43,577 bases of DNA. It comes from Bacilli bacterium. Its GTDB lineage: Bacteria > Bacillota_I > Bacilli_A > RF39 > UBA660. The stretch covers positions 1 through 43,577 of the forward strand of contig JAFRIS010000008.1 in assembly GCA_017432665.1 (NCBI GenBank). Direction: 5' to 3'. The position numbers were made by a program, and so were the translations under genes. Under the pieces are notes generated by a model. The model had not been told where the DNA came from, ran no database searches, and saw only the letters and a program-made list of their open reading frames with translations. This document shows, in pieces, positions 1 through 7,773 of the stretch (the first letter of the stretch is position 1; every line of letters begins with the position of its first letter).

Positions 1-19
1 AACAGATCATACTTTAAAA

Positions 20-94
20 TGGCTGCCTCGGTTAGATTCGAACTAACGCATGTCAGAGTCAAAGTCTGATGCCTTACCGCTTGGCTACGAGGCA
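20..94 (-). tRNA. tRNA-Gln (anticodon TTG)
   Basis: Cloverleaf read on the minus strand. The 7-bp acceptor stem TGCCTCG/CGAGGCA, the T-arm with GTTCGAATC and the seven-base loop CTTTGAC, which gives anticodon TTG, are all present. The 3' CCA is encoded. It is the last gene seen in a four-tRNA cluster; more tRNAs could follow beyond the window edge. Confidence 0.95.
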
Positions 95-101
95 ATATAA
101 G

Positions 102-186
102 TGGTGGAGAGAGATGGATTCGAACCATCGAACTCAATGAGAACAGATTTACAGTCTGTCGCGTTTAGCCACTTCGCTACCTCTCC
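102..186 (-). tRNA. tRNA-Tyr (anticodon GTA)
   Basis: Cloverleaf on the minus strand with acceptor stem GGAGAGG, anticodon loop CTGTAAA (GTA), a long variable arm as expected for bacterial tRNA-Tyr, and an encoded CCA. It lies 7 bases upstream of tRNA-Gln in the same cluster. Confidence 0.95.
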
Positions 187-194
187 ACAAAAAA

Positions 195-270
<76 letters not shown>

Positions 271-275
271 ATTAA

Positions 276-352
276 TGGTGGGCGATATAGGACTCGAACC
301 TGTGACCCCCTGCTTGTAAGGCAGGTGCTCTAACCAACTGAGCTAATCGCCC
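276..352 (-). tRNA. tRNA-Val (anticodon TAC)
   Basis: Cloverleaf on the minus strand with acceptor stem GGGCGAT/ATCGCCC, anticodon loop CTTACAA (TAC) and encoded CCA. It is the first tRNA of the cluster, directly downstream of a consensus promoter. Confidence 0.95.
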
Positions 353-376
353 GAACTATTCCGGTTGACAGTATTA

Positions 377-405
377 AATATACCAATTTATGCTTAATTT
401 GTCAA
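377..405 (-). promoter_or_regulatory. Sigma-A promoter of the tRNA Val-Thr-Tyr-Gln cluster
   Basis: Minus strand: -35 TTGACA (400-405), 17-base spacer, -10 TATATT (377-382). Transcription would start about 15-20 bases before tRNA-Val. The near-consensus match fits a stable-RNA promoter. Confidence 0.85.
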
Positions 406-438
406 CCAAAATCAACATTTTTTTTACTTTTAAGTAAA

Positions 439-780
439 CTATTCGTCGTATGTTGAAATCCACTTATTTAGATTTTCTTCCAAACATTTAAAGCCCTCTC
501 CTGTTTCTTTGATTTTACCAGTAAACTTTTTTTGAGAGCGATAATCGATATTTTTAATACTTAATTTTAGTTTCTCATAGTTATGATCAATCGCAATAAC
601 TTCAGCTTTAATTGTTTCACCTATTTTTGCATAATCATTTACATTCTTTACAAAAGAATTAGATATTTCTGAGATATGAATAAGACCATTAATGTTGTCA
701 TCTAAAGATAGAAAGATTCCATATTTCTCAATACCTGTTACTTTTCCAAATACTATGTCTCCTATTTTTATTTTATCCAT
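439..780 (-). CDS. S1 RNA-binding domain protein (CvfD/GSP13-like)
   Basis: A 113-residue protein. Residues 1-75 form a single S1 (OB-fold) domain: a GDIVFGKVTGIEKYGIFLSL opening, then GLIHISEIS and a closing strand LKLSIK. The 40-residue tail is charged. Size and layout match the Bacilli family of small S1 proteins (GSP13/YugI, CvfD), which bind RNA or ribosomes and act in stress or post-transcriptional control; that role is inferred from the family. The start has a good site (GAGGAG, 8 bases before ATG). The gene is monocistronic and divergent from the NifU-like gene, and the two promoters overlap. It could equally be annotated as a generic S1 protein. Confidence 0.85.
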   Translation of the reverse strand: MDKIKIGDIVFGKVTGIEKYGIFLSLDDNINGLIHISEISNSFVKNVNDYAKIGETIKAEVIAIDHNYEKLKLSIKNIDYRSQKKFTGKIKETGEGFKCLEENLNKWISTYDE

Positions 781-801
781 AATATACTCCTCAGTTAGTA
801 C

Positions 802-830
802 ATTATATCATATAATTACTATTTTGTTTA
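802..830 (-). promoter_or_regulatory. Extended -10 promoter of the S1-domain gene
   Basis: Minus strand: TGA-TATAAT with the -10 hexamer at 802-807 and a weak -35 (TAAACA, 825-830) at 17-base spacing. The -35 area coincides with that of the divergent NifU-like promoter. Confidence 0.6.
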
Positions 831-856
831 CTAAATTTATCTATTTGTGTTATAAT
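827..856 (+). promoter_or_regulatory. Extended -10 promoter of the NifU-like gene
   Basis: Plus strand: TGT-TATAAT (-10 at 851-856) with a possible -35 TTTACT at 827-832, spacing 18. A start near 862 leaves a leader of only about 10 bases (GTGGTGATTTT) before ATG. Confidence 0.6.
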
Positions 857-871
857 TTTTGTGGTGATTTT

Positions 872-1111
872 ATGAAAAAAAGAACTGATACAGAGTTAAA
901 AATAATAGCCTTAATTGAAAAAATAAGACCATTTTTAATTAGTGATGGTGGTAATTTAGAATTTGTAAAGTATGAAAATAACATTGTTTATGTTAGATTA
1001 ATGGGTGCTTGCAAAGATTGCCCAATGATAGATGTAACTTTAAAAGATGGTATTGAAGAATTAATTATTAATGAAATCCCCGAAGTAAAGGAAGTAATTA
1101 ATTTAGATTAA
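872..1111 (+). CDS. NifU C-terminal-domain Fe-S scaffold protein
   Basis: A 79-residue protein starting MKKRTDTELK. It is essentially a stand-alone NifU C-terminal domain: IEKIRPFLISDGGNLEFVKY, then LMGACKDCPMIDVTLKDGIE with the CxxC pair that binds an Fe-S cluster, then EVKEVI. The family carries or transfers assembled clusters in the cytoplasm. A longer upstream frame exists from 692, but ATG 872 is preferred: it has a GGTG site, sits just after a good promoter, and begins where the family begins. It is one of only two plus-strand protein genes here. A cysteine desulfurase is encoded separately at 21665-22789, so the two may cooperate, but they are not linked. Confidence 0.88.
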   Translation: MKKRTDTELKIIALIEKIRPFLISDGGNLEFVKYENNIVYVRLMGACKDCPMIDVTLKDGIEELIINEIPEVKEVINLD

Positions 1112-1141
1112 AAAAGAAGTAAGTTTTACTTACTTCTTTTT
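1111..1141. terminator. Bidirectional terminator between convergent genes
   Basis: Perfect 13-bp inverted repeat (1111-1123 / 1129-1141) around a 5-base loop, A-rich on one side and T-rich on the other, so it ends in U-runs on both strands. It overlaps the stop codon of the NifU-like gene and the last codons of the converging acidic gene. Confidence 0.85.
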
Positions 1142-2640
1142 GTTCCTATTTCCATCATTGAATCAAGTTCTTTTGCAACGCTTTCATTTGACTCGATACT
1201 TGCTTTATAGTTATCTATTTCTTGACTGTTCTTTTCTCTTTCTTCTGCTAATTCTTCACTTCTTTTATTAGCTTCTTCTATTTCAGCATCATATGAAGCC
1301 ATGTATCTTTGGAAAGCTTGCATTTTTTCTTGAACAGCTTTTTCACTTTCAACTGCTTGTTCACGCATTTTTTCTACTTGATCATAACTTAATTTTAAAT
1401 CTCTTTCAGCATTAGCAGCTCTTTCTTCTGCTGCTTTTTTAGCTTTTAATTTTTCTTCTTGTTGTCTTTTCATTTCTTTTAGGATTTCTATAGAATTTGT
1501 TTTTTCTACATCACCAACAGTTGCATTAGAAAAGTCAAAAACCATTCCTTCTTCTTTTGAGTCTTCCTCTTCTTTAACTTCTATTGGTTCAATTGCTTCA
1601 TCACGATCATCAACTATTTCCGGCATTACTCTTTCATCTTCAACAACTGGTTCTTCTACTTTAACACCAGCTATTTCTTCAGCAATTACAGCATCGTCAA
1701 GTTCCTTGTCATCTTCTTCAATTACTGGCTCTGCTGCACTAGTTACTACTTCAGCGATTACAGCATCATCAAGTTCCTTATCATCTTCTTCAATTACTGG
1801 CTCTTGAGTAGCTTCTTCTACGACAGGAGCGCCTCCTACTAAACCATCGATATCGACATCTTGAGAATTATCTTTTTCAGCTAGTCCAATTAATCCTTGA
1901 ATTTGATCTTTGATATCTTCATCTGTTAAATCTTTTTCAGGGAAATCATCAAGTGAAACTGATTCTGAAACACTACTTTCTGGTTGAACCACAACGGCTG
2001 ATTCTACTTTTGGAATATCAGTAACTTCTGGAGCAAAACCTTCATTCTCCACAACTGGCTCCATAGAAGCAGGAACTTGTTCTTCAGGAGAGTTAAATGT
2101 TTCACCAGTAATATCGCCTTCAAAACCTTGAATACTTTCTTCTTGTGGATTATCTACAAATGTTGATACTCTTTGACCAGCCATTTTTGTTCTTTCAATG
2201 TTTTCACCCTTAATTCTTATAGGTCTAGTTCTTTGAAATCTATATGAAGAATAATATTTTTCAGCATCTAAAGCATTTAAAGCGTTTACTCTTTGTTCAA
2301 GATTAAGTGCATACTCAGATTTCTCTTTTGCCATTTGAGCATATTCTGGAGTTGCCATTTGCTCAACAGGTGTCTCCATAGCATCTTGAACCATTTCACG
2401 TGTTACATCAGTGATTTCTTCTTCTAACATTTTTTTATCTTCTTCTATTTTTTCTGGTTCGACATTTTTAAAGGCTTGAGCAAAATCTTCTGCTTGTACA
2501 TTTTCTCCACCTGTTACTTTAGCTACATAACGCTCTATATGACTCATAGACTCAGTAGTACATTTTACTTGATTACTTACTAATGGACTTTTTCCATCCA
2601 TTAAATCATAAGTAGGATTAAGCATTTTAACATCATTCAT
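1126..2640 (-). CDS. Acidic coiled-coil protein of unknown function
   Basis: A 504-residue, Glu/Val-rich soluble protein; I do not recognise a domain. Residues 1-165 look ordered (MNDVKMLNPTYDLMDGKSPL, then helical stretches). The middle, about 170-380, is acidic and low-complexity, with an 18-residue segment EPVIEEDDKELDDAVIAE present twice in near-tandem. Residues 385-500 form a long predicted coiled coil (EEKLKAKKAAEERAANAERD and similar). No signal peptide or membrane segment is visible. Start ATG 2640 follows AAGGAGG. It lies 27 bases downstream of a DUF1292-like gene and is probably co-transcribed with it. The same pairing occurs at 18488-20118, which suggests a structural or scaffolding partnership; this is inference only. 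Confidence 0.8.
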   Translation of the reverse strand: MNDVKMLNPTYDLMDGKSPLVSNQVKCTTESMSHIERYVAKVTGGENVQAEDFAQAFKNVEPEKIEEDKKMLEEEITDVTREMVQDAMETPVEQMATPEYAQMAKEKSEYALNLEQRVNALNALDAEKYYSSYRFQRTRPIRIKGENIERTKMAGQRVSTFVDNPQEESIQGFEGDITGETFNSPEEQVPASMEPVVENEGFAPEVTDIPKVESAVVVQPESSVSESVSLDDFPEKDLTDEDIKDQIQGLIGLAEKDNSQDVDIDGLVGGAPVVEEATQEPVIEEDDKELDDAVIAEVVTSAAEPVIEEDDKELDDAVIAEEIAGVKVEEPVVEDERVMPEIVDDRDEAIEPIEVKEEEDSKEEGMVFDFSNATVGDVEKTNSIEILKEMKRQQEEKLKAKKAAEERAANAERDLKLSYDQVEKMREQAVESEKAVQEKMQAFQRYMASYDAEIEEANKRSEELAEEREKNSQEIDNYKASIESNESVAKELDSMMEIGTKRSK

Positions 2641-2667
2641 ATGATGATACCTCCTTGTTTATAATTA

Positions 2668-2943
2668 TTATTCAGCTTTTGATAATTCACGAAGAACATC
2701 TTTTACTCTATTCCATTCTTCTTCGTCATCTATTCCTAGTAGTTTTGGTTCATCAGATGAACGATCTACATTTGAAACATATACAGTTACATTACCATTC
2801 TCATCTTTTTCATTCTTAGTATAAATAACATATTCTTTTTTTGTATCTTTGAATTCAAATGCTACAATAACTTCAACTTCTTCAATAGAACCATCTTCTG
2901 AAACTATTGACATTTTCTTTTTTTCTACTTCTTGATTTTCCAT
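2668..2943 (-). CDS. DUF1292-like protein
   Basis: A 91-residue acidic protein. The core IVSEDGSIEEVEVIVAFEFK, then KEYVIYTKNEKDENGNVTVY and a closing EEEWNRVKDVLREL, is the usual DUF1292 layout: beta strands, an aromatic YxxYT strand and a final helix with EEW. The family is widespread in Firmicutes and its biochemical role is unknown. The gene leads a two-gene unit with the acidic coiled-coil protein and has a strong ribosome site (GGGAGG). It resembles the protein at 19852-20118 in architecture and in having an acidic partner gene downstream. The family call is by pattern, not by search. Confidence 0.75.
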   Translation of the reverse strand: MENQEVEKKKMSIVSEDGSIEEVEVIVAFEFKDTKKEYVIYTKNEKDENGNVTVYVSNVDRSSDEPKLLGIDDEEEWNRVKDVLRELSKAE

Positions 2944-2982
2944 AAAAATCCTCCCTTTATTATTACATACTATCTTAATATA

Positions 2983-3011
2983 ATTCTATCAATAAAATAC
3001 TATAAACACAA
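2983..3011 (-). promoter_or_regulatory. Promoter of the first DUF1292/acidic-protein unit
   Basis: Minus strand: -35 TTGTGT (3006-3011), 17-base spacer, -10 TAGAAT (2983-2988) with an upstream TGA extension. Confidence 0.55.
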
Positions 3012-3015
3012 GCAT

Positions 3016-3294
3016 TTATTTGATTTTTTTAAGCAAAAAGGTCTTAGATCCAAAACTACAATAATTCTTCTTATAATTATCTAAGTTTTTAATATCATTT
3101 AAAGCCTTAGCTTCTTTATTCTTACTATCAAAAAAGCCTTTTAAACGAACTTTTTCATAGGCATAGTCTCCAAAAATATAATCAAATCTATCAAAATAAT
3201 CAGTTATTTTTTCAGCTAAAACATCTTTATCAATGCAATTTTCTTTATCTTCCACTATTTCGTATTCAATATCATTTATTACTATTTTTTTCAT
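3016..3294 (-). CDS. YutD family protein (DUF1027)
   Basis: A 92-residue protein matching the YutD pattern throughout: an opening strand VINDIEYEIVEDKENCID, the central YFDRFDYIFGDYAYEKVRLK (aromatic-GD-Y-LRG type) followed by GFFDSKNK, and the end NYCSFGSKTFLLKKI, equivalent to the family's CNFGC..FVLKK ending. Length is typical. The family is characteristic of Bacilli and its function is uncharacterised. The gene has its own promoter and an AAGGTGAT ribosome site. It is followed after about 70 bases by the DUF1292 unit, which has a separate promoter. Confidence 0.85.
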   Translation of the reverse strand: MKKIVINDIEYEIVEDKENCIDKDVLAEKITDYFDRFDYIFGDYAYEKVRLKGFFDSKNKEAKALNDIKNLDNYKKNYCSFGSKTFLLKKIK

Positions 3295-3310
3295 TGTATC
3301 ACCTTAATTA

Positions 3311-3338
3311 ATTATAACATACATTAAATATTTGTAAA
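3311..3338 (-). promoter_or_regulatory. Promoter of the YutD-family gene
   Basis: Minus strand: -35 TTTACA (3333-3338), 16-base spacer, TATAAT (3311-3316) preceded by TGT. Confidence 0.65.
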
Positions 3339-3360
3339 ATCCTCTGTCAATTATTTGTCA

Positions 3361-3387
3361 AAAAAAGAATGACTAATATCATTCTTT
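3361..3387 (-). terminator. Terminator of the histidine kinase pair
   Basis: Minus-strand hairpin AAAGAATGA / TCATTCTTT with a 6-base loop, followed by a T-run. It overlaps the kinase stop codon (TGA, 3379-3381). Confidence 0.8.
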
Positions 3388-5235
3388 ATTCTTAAAATAT
3401 TTATTTATAATCTGATTCAATTCTGATCGATTAATTGGCTTTGATAAGTATTCATCAAATCCTTCTCTTAGATACATATCTCTTACTCCTGTTATGGCAT
3501 TGGCTGTTAGAGCTACAACAGGTGGTATCTTATAGTCCGGTAACTTCTTTAAGATATGAACAACTTCTATTCCGTCAAGATCAGGCATCATGTGATCTAA
3601 AAAGATAATATCATACTGTTGCCCCGCTTTTATTTTATAAACACAATCTCTTCCACTAGTAATTGTTTCCACAGTAAATTTGTACTCAGATAATATTCTT
3701 TTTGTTACTTTTAAATTTAAATCATTATCATCAACCACTAGGACTTTCTTTCCACTACAGTCTAAGTAATCTATCTTTTCATCTTTATCATTTGCTTCTC
3801 TTATATCTCCTATTGGTGTGGCATCAACTATTCTTTGAGCTATTTCAATATAGAATGTTGTTCCCACTCCATAATCACTTTCAAACCAAATTTTTCCACC
3901 TAATAAGTCAACATATTTTTTTGTTATTACTAAGCCTAAACCTGTCCCTTCAATCTCATTTGTTGTTGCTGAAGTAAGTCTTGAAAATTTTTCAAATAAT
4001 TTATCATAATCTTCTGGTTTTATTCCATATCCAGTATCAGTAATCTTAAATTTCAAGATTACTGTATTACTTTTCATTTCTTTTGCTACTACTAATTTTA
4101 TCTTACCTACTTCAGTATACTTCATTGAATTAGTTAAGACATTTAACAATACTTGGAATACTTTTGTTGAATCTCCATACACCTTCTTTGGTATTTGCCT
4201 ATCTACTTCCGTGATAAATTCAACAGGTCTATTCGCAAGTCTTGCTTCGATTATACTGGATAATTCCAGAACAATATTTCCAATAGAATATTCTTTTTCT
4301 TCAATAGTTTCATTTCCAGATTCAATCTTTGATATATCCAAGATATTATTTATGATATCTAATAAATTGTTTCCTGATGTAGCAATATGTTCTATATCAG
4401 TTCTAATACTTTCCGGATCATATTCTGGATTATTTAATATTGTTTCACTAAAACCTACTATCGCATTCATTGGACTTCTTATTTCATGCGACATATTTGA
4501 TAAGAAATCTGATTTAGCTAAGCTTGATCTTTCTACTTCTTTTTTTAATTCTTCCAATGAATTAATCATCATTAAATCAGGATTTTCAATATAGAAATAT
4601 AAGAAATACATTCCTAATCCAAAAGCTAATCCAAATAGCATTGTCCTTGGAAACATAATTTGTAAAACTATGAATACAACCGATTCTGCAAGTATCAATA
4701 AGACTGCCATTCTATGACGAGCATTAATTTCATTTCTTCTTTTTATCATTAATATGATTGTCAACATAGAAATTATACTTGCATATATTATTGTGAAGTA
4801 TGTTGGCCATCCTGCAAGATATGTATAAGTTTCATAATTCATATCCGTAAATGGTAAAAATAAATATACAATTAAGCATACTCCTGTAAAAATTGAAATT
4901 ATTTTACATCTAGTATCCGTCTTAATTAATTCCCTTACTTTGTTTACTTTTATGTCTCGTAAAAAACAAATGCTGTATAAATAAAACATCCAAAACCAAA
5001 TAATACCTACAAACCAACTTAAACGTAAAATTAAATACCCTACAATACGCCAATTAAGAGAAAGAATACAATAACTTGATCCAATCTCTGTGATTAAGAT
5101 GATTATTACCGAATTTAATAAAATTCTATACAATTTATTACCTACAGATTTTTGCTGTTGCTGTAGATAATATGAAATCATTAATAGGACCATAAATCCT
5201 AAACTACCAATTGTTAATACTAATCCTGTTTTCAC
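3379..5235 (-). CDS. Hybrid sensor histidine kinase with C-terminal receiver domain
   Basis: 618 residues. About seven hydrophobic segments fill residues 1-215, followed by a short linker helix. The HisKA domain carries SNMSHEIRSPMNAIVGFSE with the phospho-accepting histidine at H250. The ATP-binding domain is intact: N box NVLTNSMKY, G1 DTGYGI, G2 GTGLGL. The C-terminal receiver has VLVVDDND and the phosphorylatable D547 in FLDHMMPDLDG, with conserved K in the YLSKPI end. The start is GTG 5235 behind a very strong GGGGGTGATT site. The protein would sense through its membrane domain and relay phosphate within itself; no output domain or DNA-binding regulator is encoded nearby. It lies 14 bases downstream of a paralogous kinase and is probably co-transcribed with it. 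Confidence 0.92.
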   Translation of the reverse strand: MKTGLVLTIGSLGFMVLLMISYYLQQQQKSVGNKLYRILLNSVIIILITEIGSSYCILSLNWRIVGYLILRLSWFVGIIWFWMFYLYSICFLRDIKVNKVRELIKTDTRCKIISIFTGVCLIVYLFLPFTDMNYETYTYLAGWPTYFTIIYASIISMLTIILMIKRRNEINARHRMAVLLILAESVVFIVLQIMFPRTMLFGLAFGLGMYFLYFYIENPDLMMINSLEELKKEVERSSLAKSDFLSNMSHEIRSPMNAIVGFSETILNNPEYDPESIRTDIEHIATSGNNLLDIINNILDISKIESGNETIEEKEYSIGNIVLELSSIIEARLANRPVEFITEVDRQIPKKVYGDSTKVFQVLLNVLTNSMKYTEVGKIKLVVAKEMKSNTVILKFKITDTGYGIKPEDYDKLFEKFSRLTSATTNEIEGTGLGLVITKKYVDLLGGKIWFESDYGVGTTFYIEIAQRIVDATPIGDIREANDKDEKIDYLDCSGKKVLVVDDNDLNLKVTKRILSEYKFTVETITSGRDCVYKIKAGQQYDIIFLDHMMPDLDGIEVVHILKKLPDYKIPPVVALTANAITGVRDMYLREGFDEYLSKPINRSELNQIINKYFKNKE

Positions 5236-5249
5236 TTAATCACCCCCAC

Positions 5250-7124
5250 TTATTGCTCACCAAAATATCTATGCATCAATTTATTTAAATCTTTGAAATT
5301 GATTGGCTTTGCTAAATAATCATTAAAGCCTTCTTCTAGATATTTTTCTCTAATTCCACTATATGAATTAGCCGTTAAAGCTATTATTGGTGGTATGTTT
5401 TCGGCTGTTTCTTTTATTACATTTAACGTTGCTACTCCATCCATTTCAGGCATCATATGATCCAAAAAAATCATATCATATTTTGTTTCTTTTACTTTTT
5501 CTACACATTCATGCCCATTTCTTGATGAATCTATTTTAGCTTTATACCCCTCTAATAATCTTGTAGCTATTTTTATATTTATGTCATTATCATCTACTAT
5601 TAATATTTTCTTATCAGATAAATCTAATTCTCTATTTTCTGGAACATCTTTTGATTTATTTATAAATATATCTCCAACTGGTTCTTCATTTATTACTTGT
5701 TGTTCTAAATAAACAAAATATTTTGTTCCTTTTCCAGTTTCATTTTTAAAGTCCATGGTTCCACCCATCATATTTATTAATTGTTTTGCAACTTCCAAGC
5801 CTAAAGTTACACTATCAATAATATTACCATCGACTTTTTCTCCCATTTTTACAAAATCATTGAAATCAAAATTCAAATACTCTTCTTTCATTTCATGTCC
5901 TGTATTTGATACTATAACTTCAATATTATACTTATCAGTTTCTACTTTTCTTTCTAAGAATTCCAATGTTATTTTTCCATAATTTGTATACTTCAAAGCA
6001 TTCAATAAAATATTTAAAACTATTTTATTAAATTTTTGATAATCTCCAAAATACCTTCTTGGTAGTTTTGGATCAACACTTATTTCAAATGTTATTTCTT
6101 TACTATTAATTTTAGATGAAAAATCACTGTTTATTTCAAATACTAAGTCTTGTAATTCATATTCTCTTTCAACTAATTTTTCTTTATTAGATTCAAGTCT
6201 AGATACATCTAAAATATTATTTATTAATCCTAATAAAGATATACTTGCTTCATGAATATTTTCTACATCATCTTTTACTGCGGCTTCTTCCCATTCTTCT
6301 TTTACTAGCAAAGATTCACTAAATCCTAAAATAGTACTCATTGGAGTTCTTATTTCATGACTCATATTCTCTAAGAATTCTGTTTTAGCCTTATTAGCAG
6401 CTTCTGCCTCTTCTTTTGAAGCTTGTACTTCAGCTAATAACTTACTATCTTGGCTCTCTATTGTAAAGAATAATGTAGCAATTATAAAACTAAATAAATA
6501 TGTCAATGTATTATAATCATAACCACTTATTGCTTGATATAATAACCAACTAATTACAAATAAAAGCGAAAAAATAAGTGGTATCATTTTCTCTTTTGGA
6601 AAGCTAAAACGTTTTCTCATTACCATAAACATAATAATTGCGCCAGCAATAAAACCAACAACATAAATAAAATATGATGCCGTACCGGCAAATGAATAAA
6701 TATCAGTATGTGAAGTATTATACTCAATTGGTAAAAAGCATGAAGAAATTGACGTGATCAAAGCAATTAAAGATAATGAAATCATATACTTTTTACGCAA
6801 TTTGTTTTTTTCTTCAGATTCATAATTAGATATGCTTGAAAATATAATATAGTATACAAAGCTAGCAATCCAAACTATTGCACCTATCAAATAAGTTCTA
6901 CACAAAATTTCTATTAGCAAAGGACTAGTATTAATTTTATACATACTATAGACATAACATACTTCCATAATTAAAAGAAATGCAGTTATTCCTATTAAAA
7001 AAGCAAAAGTATTACTATGTGTTTTACGTTGTTTACGCTTAGTGAAATACATGATTGATATTAGTACTAAAAAGATAAAAGCGCAAACAGAAAATCCAAT
7101 ACTTGAGAAAAATTTGGAAGTCAT
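5250..7124 (-). CDS. Hybrid histidine kinase with eroded ATP-binding motifs
   Basis: 624 residues from ATG 7124, chosen over an upstream TTG because AGGAGTGAT lies 5 bases before it. The layout matches the next gene: about seven membrane segments (1-230), a coiled linker, His[22 protein letters not shown] with H256, an ATP-binding region, and a receiver ([10 protein letters not shown]555 in [17 protein letters not shown]). The ATP-binding region keeps the N box (NILLNALKY), but G1 reads NTGHEM at 407-412 instead of DxGxGI, and G2 reads SVTLGL near 438 instead of GTGLGL. The frame is intact and the receiver conserved. It may be a catalytically weak or dead kinase that is phosphorylated by its paralogue in a heterodimer (inference). 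Confidence 0.88.
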   Translation of the reverse strand: MTSKFFSSIGFSVCAFIFLVLISIMYFTKRKQRKTHSNTFAFLIGITAFLLIMEVCYVYSMYKINTSPLLIEILCRTYLIGAIVWIASFVYYIIFSSISNYESEEKNKLRKKYMISLSLIALITSISSCFLPIEYNTSHTDIYSFAGTASYFIYVVGFIAGAIIMFMVMRKRFSFPKEKMIPLIFSLLFVISWLLYQAISGYDYNTLTYLFSFIIATLFFTIESQDSKLLAEVQASKEEAEAANKAKTEFLENMSHEIRTPMSTILGFSESLLVKEEWEEAAVKDDVENIHEASISLLGLINNILDVSRLESNKEKLVEREYELQDLVFEINSDFSSKINSKEITFEISVDPKLPRRYFGDYQKFNKIVLNILLNALKYTNYGKITLEFLERKVETDKYNIEVIVSNTGHEMKEEYLNFDFNDFVKMGEKVDGNIIDSVTLGLEVAKQLINMMGGTMDFKNETGKGTKYFVYLEQQVINEEPVGDIFINKSKDVPENRELDLSDKKILIVDDNDINIKIATRLLEGYKAKIDSSRNGHECVEKVKETKYDMIFLDHMMPEMDGVATLNVIKETAENIPPIIALTANSYSGIREKYLEEGFNDYLAKPINFKDLNKLMHRYFGEQ

Positions 7125-7160
7125 AATATCACTCCTACTCAACACTACTCTATTATATTA

Positions 7161-7190
7161 ATTATATCTCATGAAATATAAAGAAATCAA
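7161..7190 (-). promoter_or_regulatory. Promoter of the tandem histidine kinases
   Basis: Minus strand: -35 TTGATT (7185-7190), 18-base spacer, -10 TATAAT (7161-7166). It drives the 7124 gene and, given the 14-base gap, the following kinase. Confidence 0.65.
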
Positions 7191-7226
7191 TTGCAAAATA
7201 GTGTTTTATTGTCATTGCTGTAAAGC

Positions 7227-7248
7227 AAAAAAGAGACTTAATCTCTTT
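7227..7248 (-). terminator. Terminator after trmL
   Basis: Minus-strand hairpin AAAGAGA / TCTCTTT with a 5-base loop, then a run of six T. It includes the trmL stop codon. Confidence 0.75.
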
Positions 7249-7750
7249 CTAAATAATCAGCTCCTTTATGAGGTTCCTCTCTTAACAAGTCATTATAATC
7301 TTGCTGTCTAAGCGCTTCATAAATCACAATTGCTACACTGTTAGATACATTTAGTGCTCTAACTTTATCAGTCATAGGTATTCTCATGCAATGTTCTAAG
7401 TCATCCTTTAATATTTCTTTTGGAATACCTGTTGATTCTTTACCAAAAATAAAATATAATTCATCATTATTTTTATTACTATAATCAAAACTAGTATGTG
7501 GTTTATGTCCATATCTTGTAAAGTAATAATACTTTCCAGGGTTTTTCTTTTTAAAATCATCAAAATTTTCATAAATTTCATATTCCAGTTTATCAATATA
7601 ATTAACCCCACTTCTCTTTAGATGAACATCATCAATCACAAAACCTAGTGGTTTAATTAAATGCAATTTTGTATTGGTTGCGACACATGTACGCATTATA
7701 TTTCCTGTATTTTGGGGAATCTCTGGTTCAAATAATACTATATTGTTCAT
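7238..7750 (-). CDS. trmL: tRNA (cytidine(34)-2'-O)-methyltransferase, TrmL/CspR
   Basis: A 170-residue SPOUT-fold protein, full length for TrmL. Visible motifs: the opening NIVLFEPEIPQNTGNIMRTC with the family's EIPxNTGNxxR, LHLIKPLGF, the FGKESTGIP cofactor loop, and RMPMT-type RIPMTDKVRALNVSNSVAIV closing the AdoMet knot. It 2'-O-methylates the wobble base of tRNA-Leu isoacceptors in characterised members. It is 23 bases downstream of the thioredoxin-fold gene and likely shares its transcript; a terminator follows at once. The start ATG is preceded by GGAGGT. Confidence 0.93.
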   Translation of the reverse strand: MNNIVLFEPEIPQNTGNIMRTCVATNTKLHLIKPLGFVIDDVHLKRSGVNYIDKLEYEIYENFDDFKKKNPGKYYYFTRYGHKPHTSFDYSNKNNDELYFIFGKESTGIPKEILKDDLEHCMRIPMTDKVRALNVSNSVAIVIYEALRQQDYNDLLREEPHKGADYLERD

Positions 7751-7773
7751 ACTACCTCCATTAGAAAAGGAGA

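Noticed and set aside
692-871. N-terminal extension of the NifU-like frame
   Set aside because: The stretch is antisense to the S1-domain gene, crosses the promoter, and is not part of the conserved domain; ATG 872 has the ribosome site.
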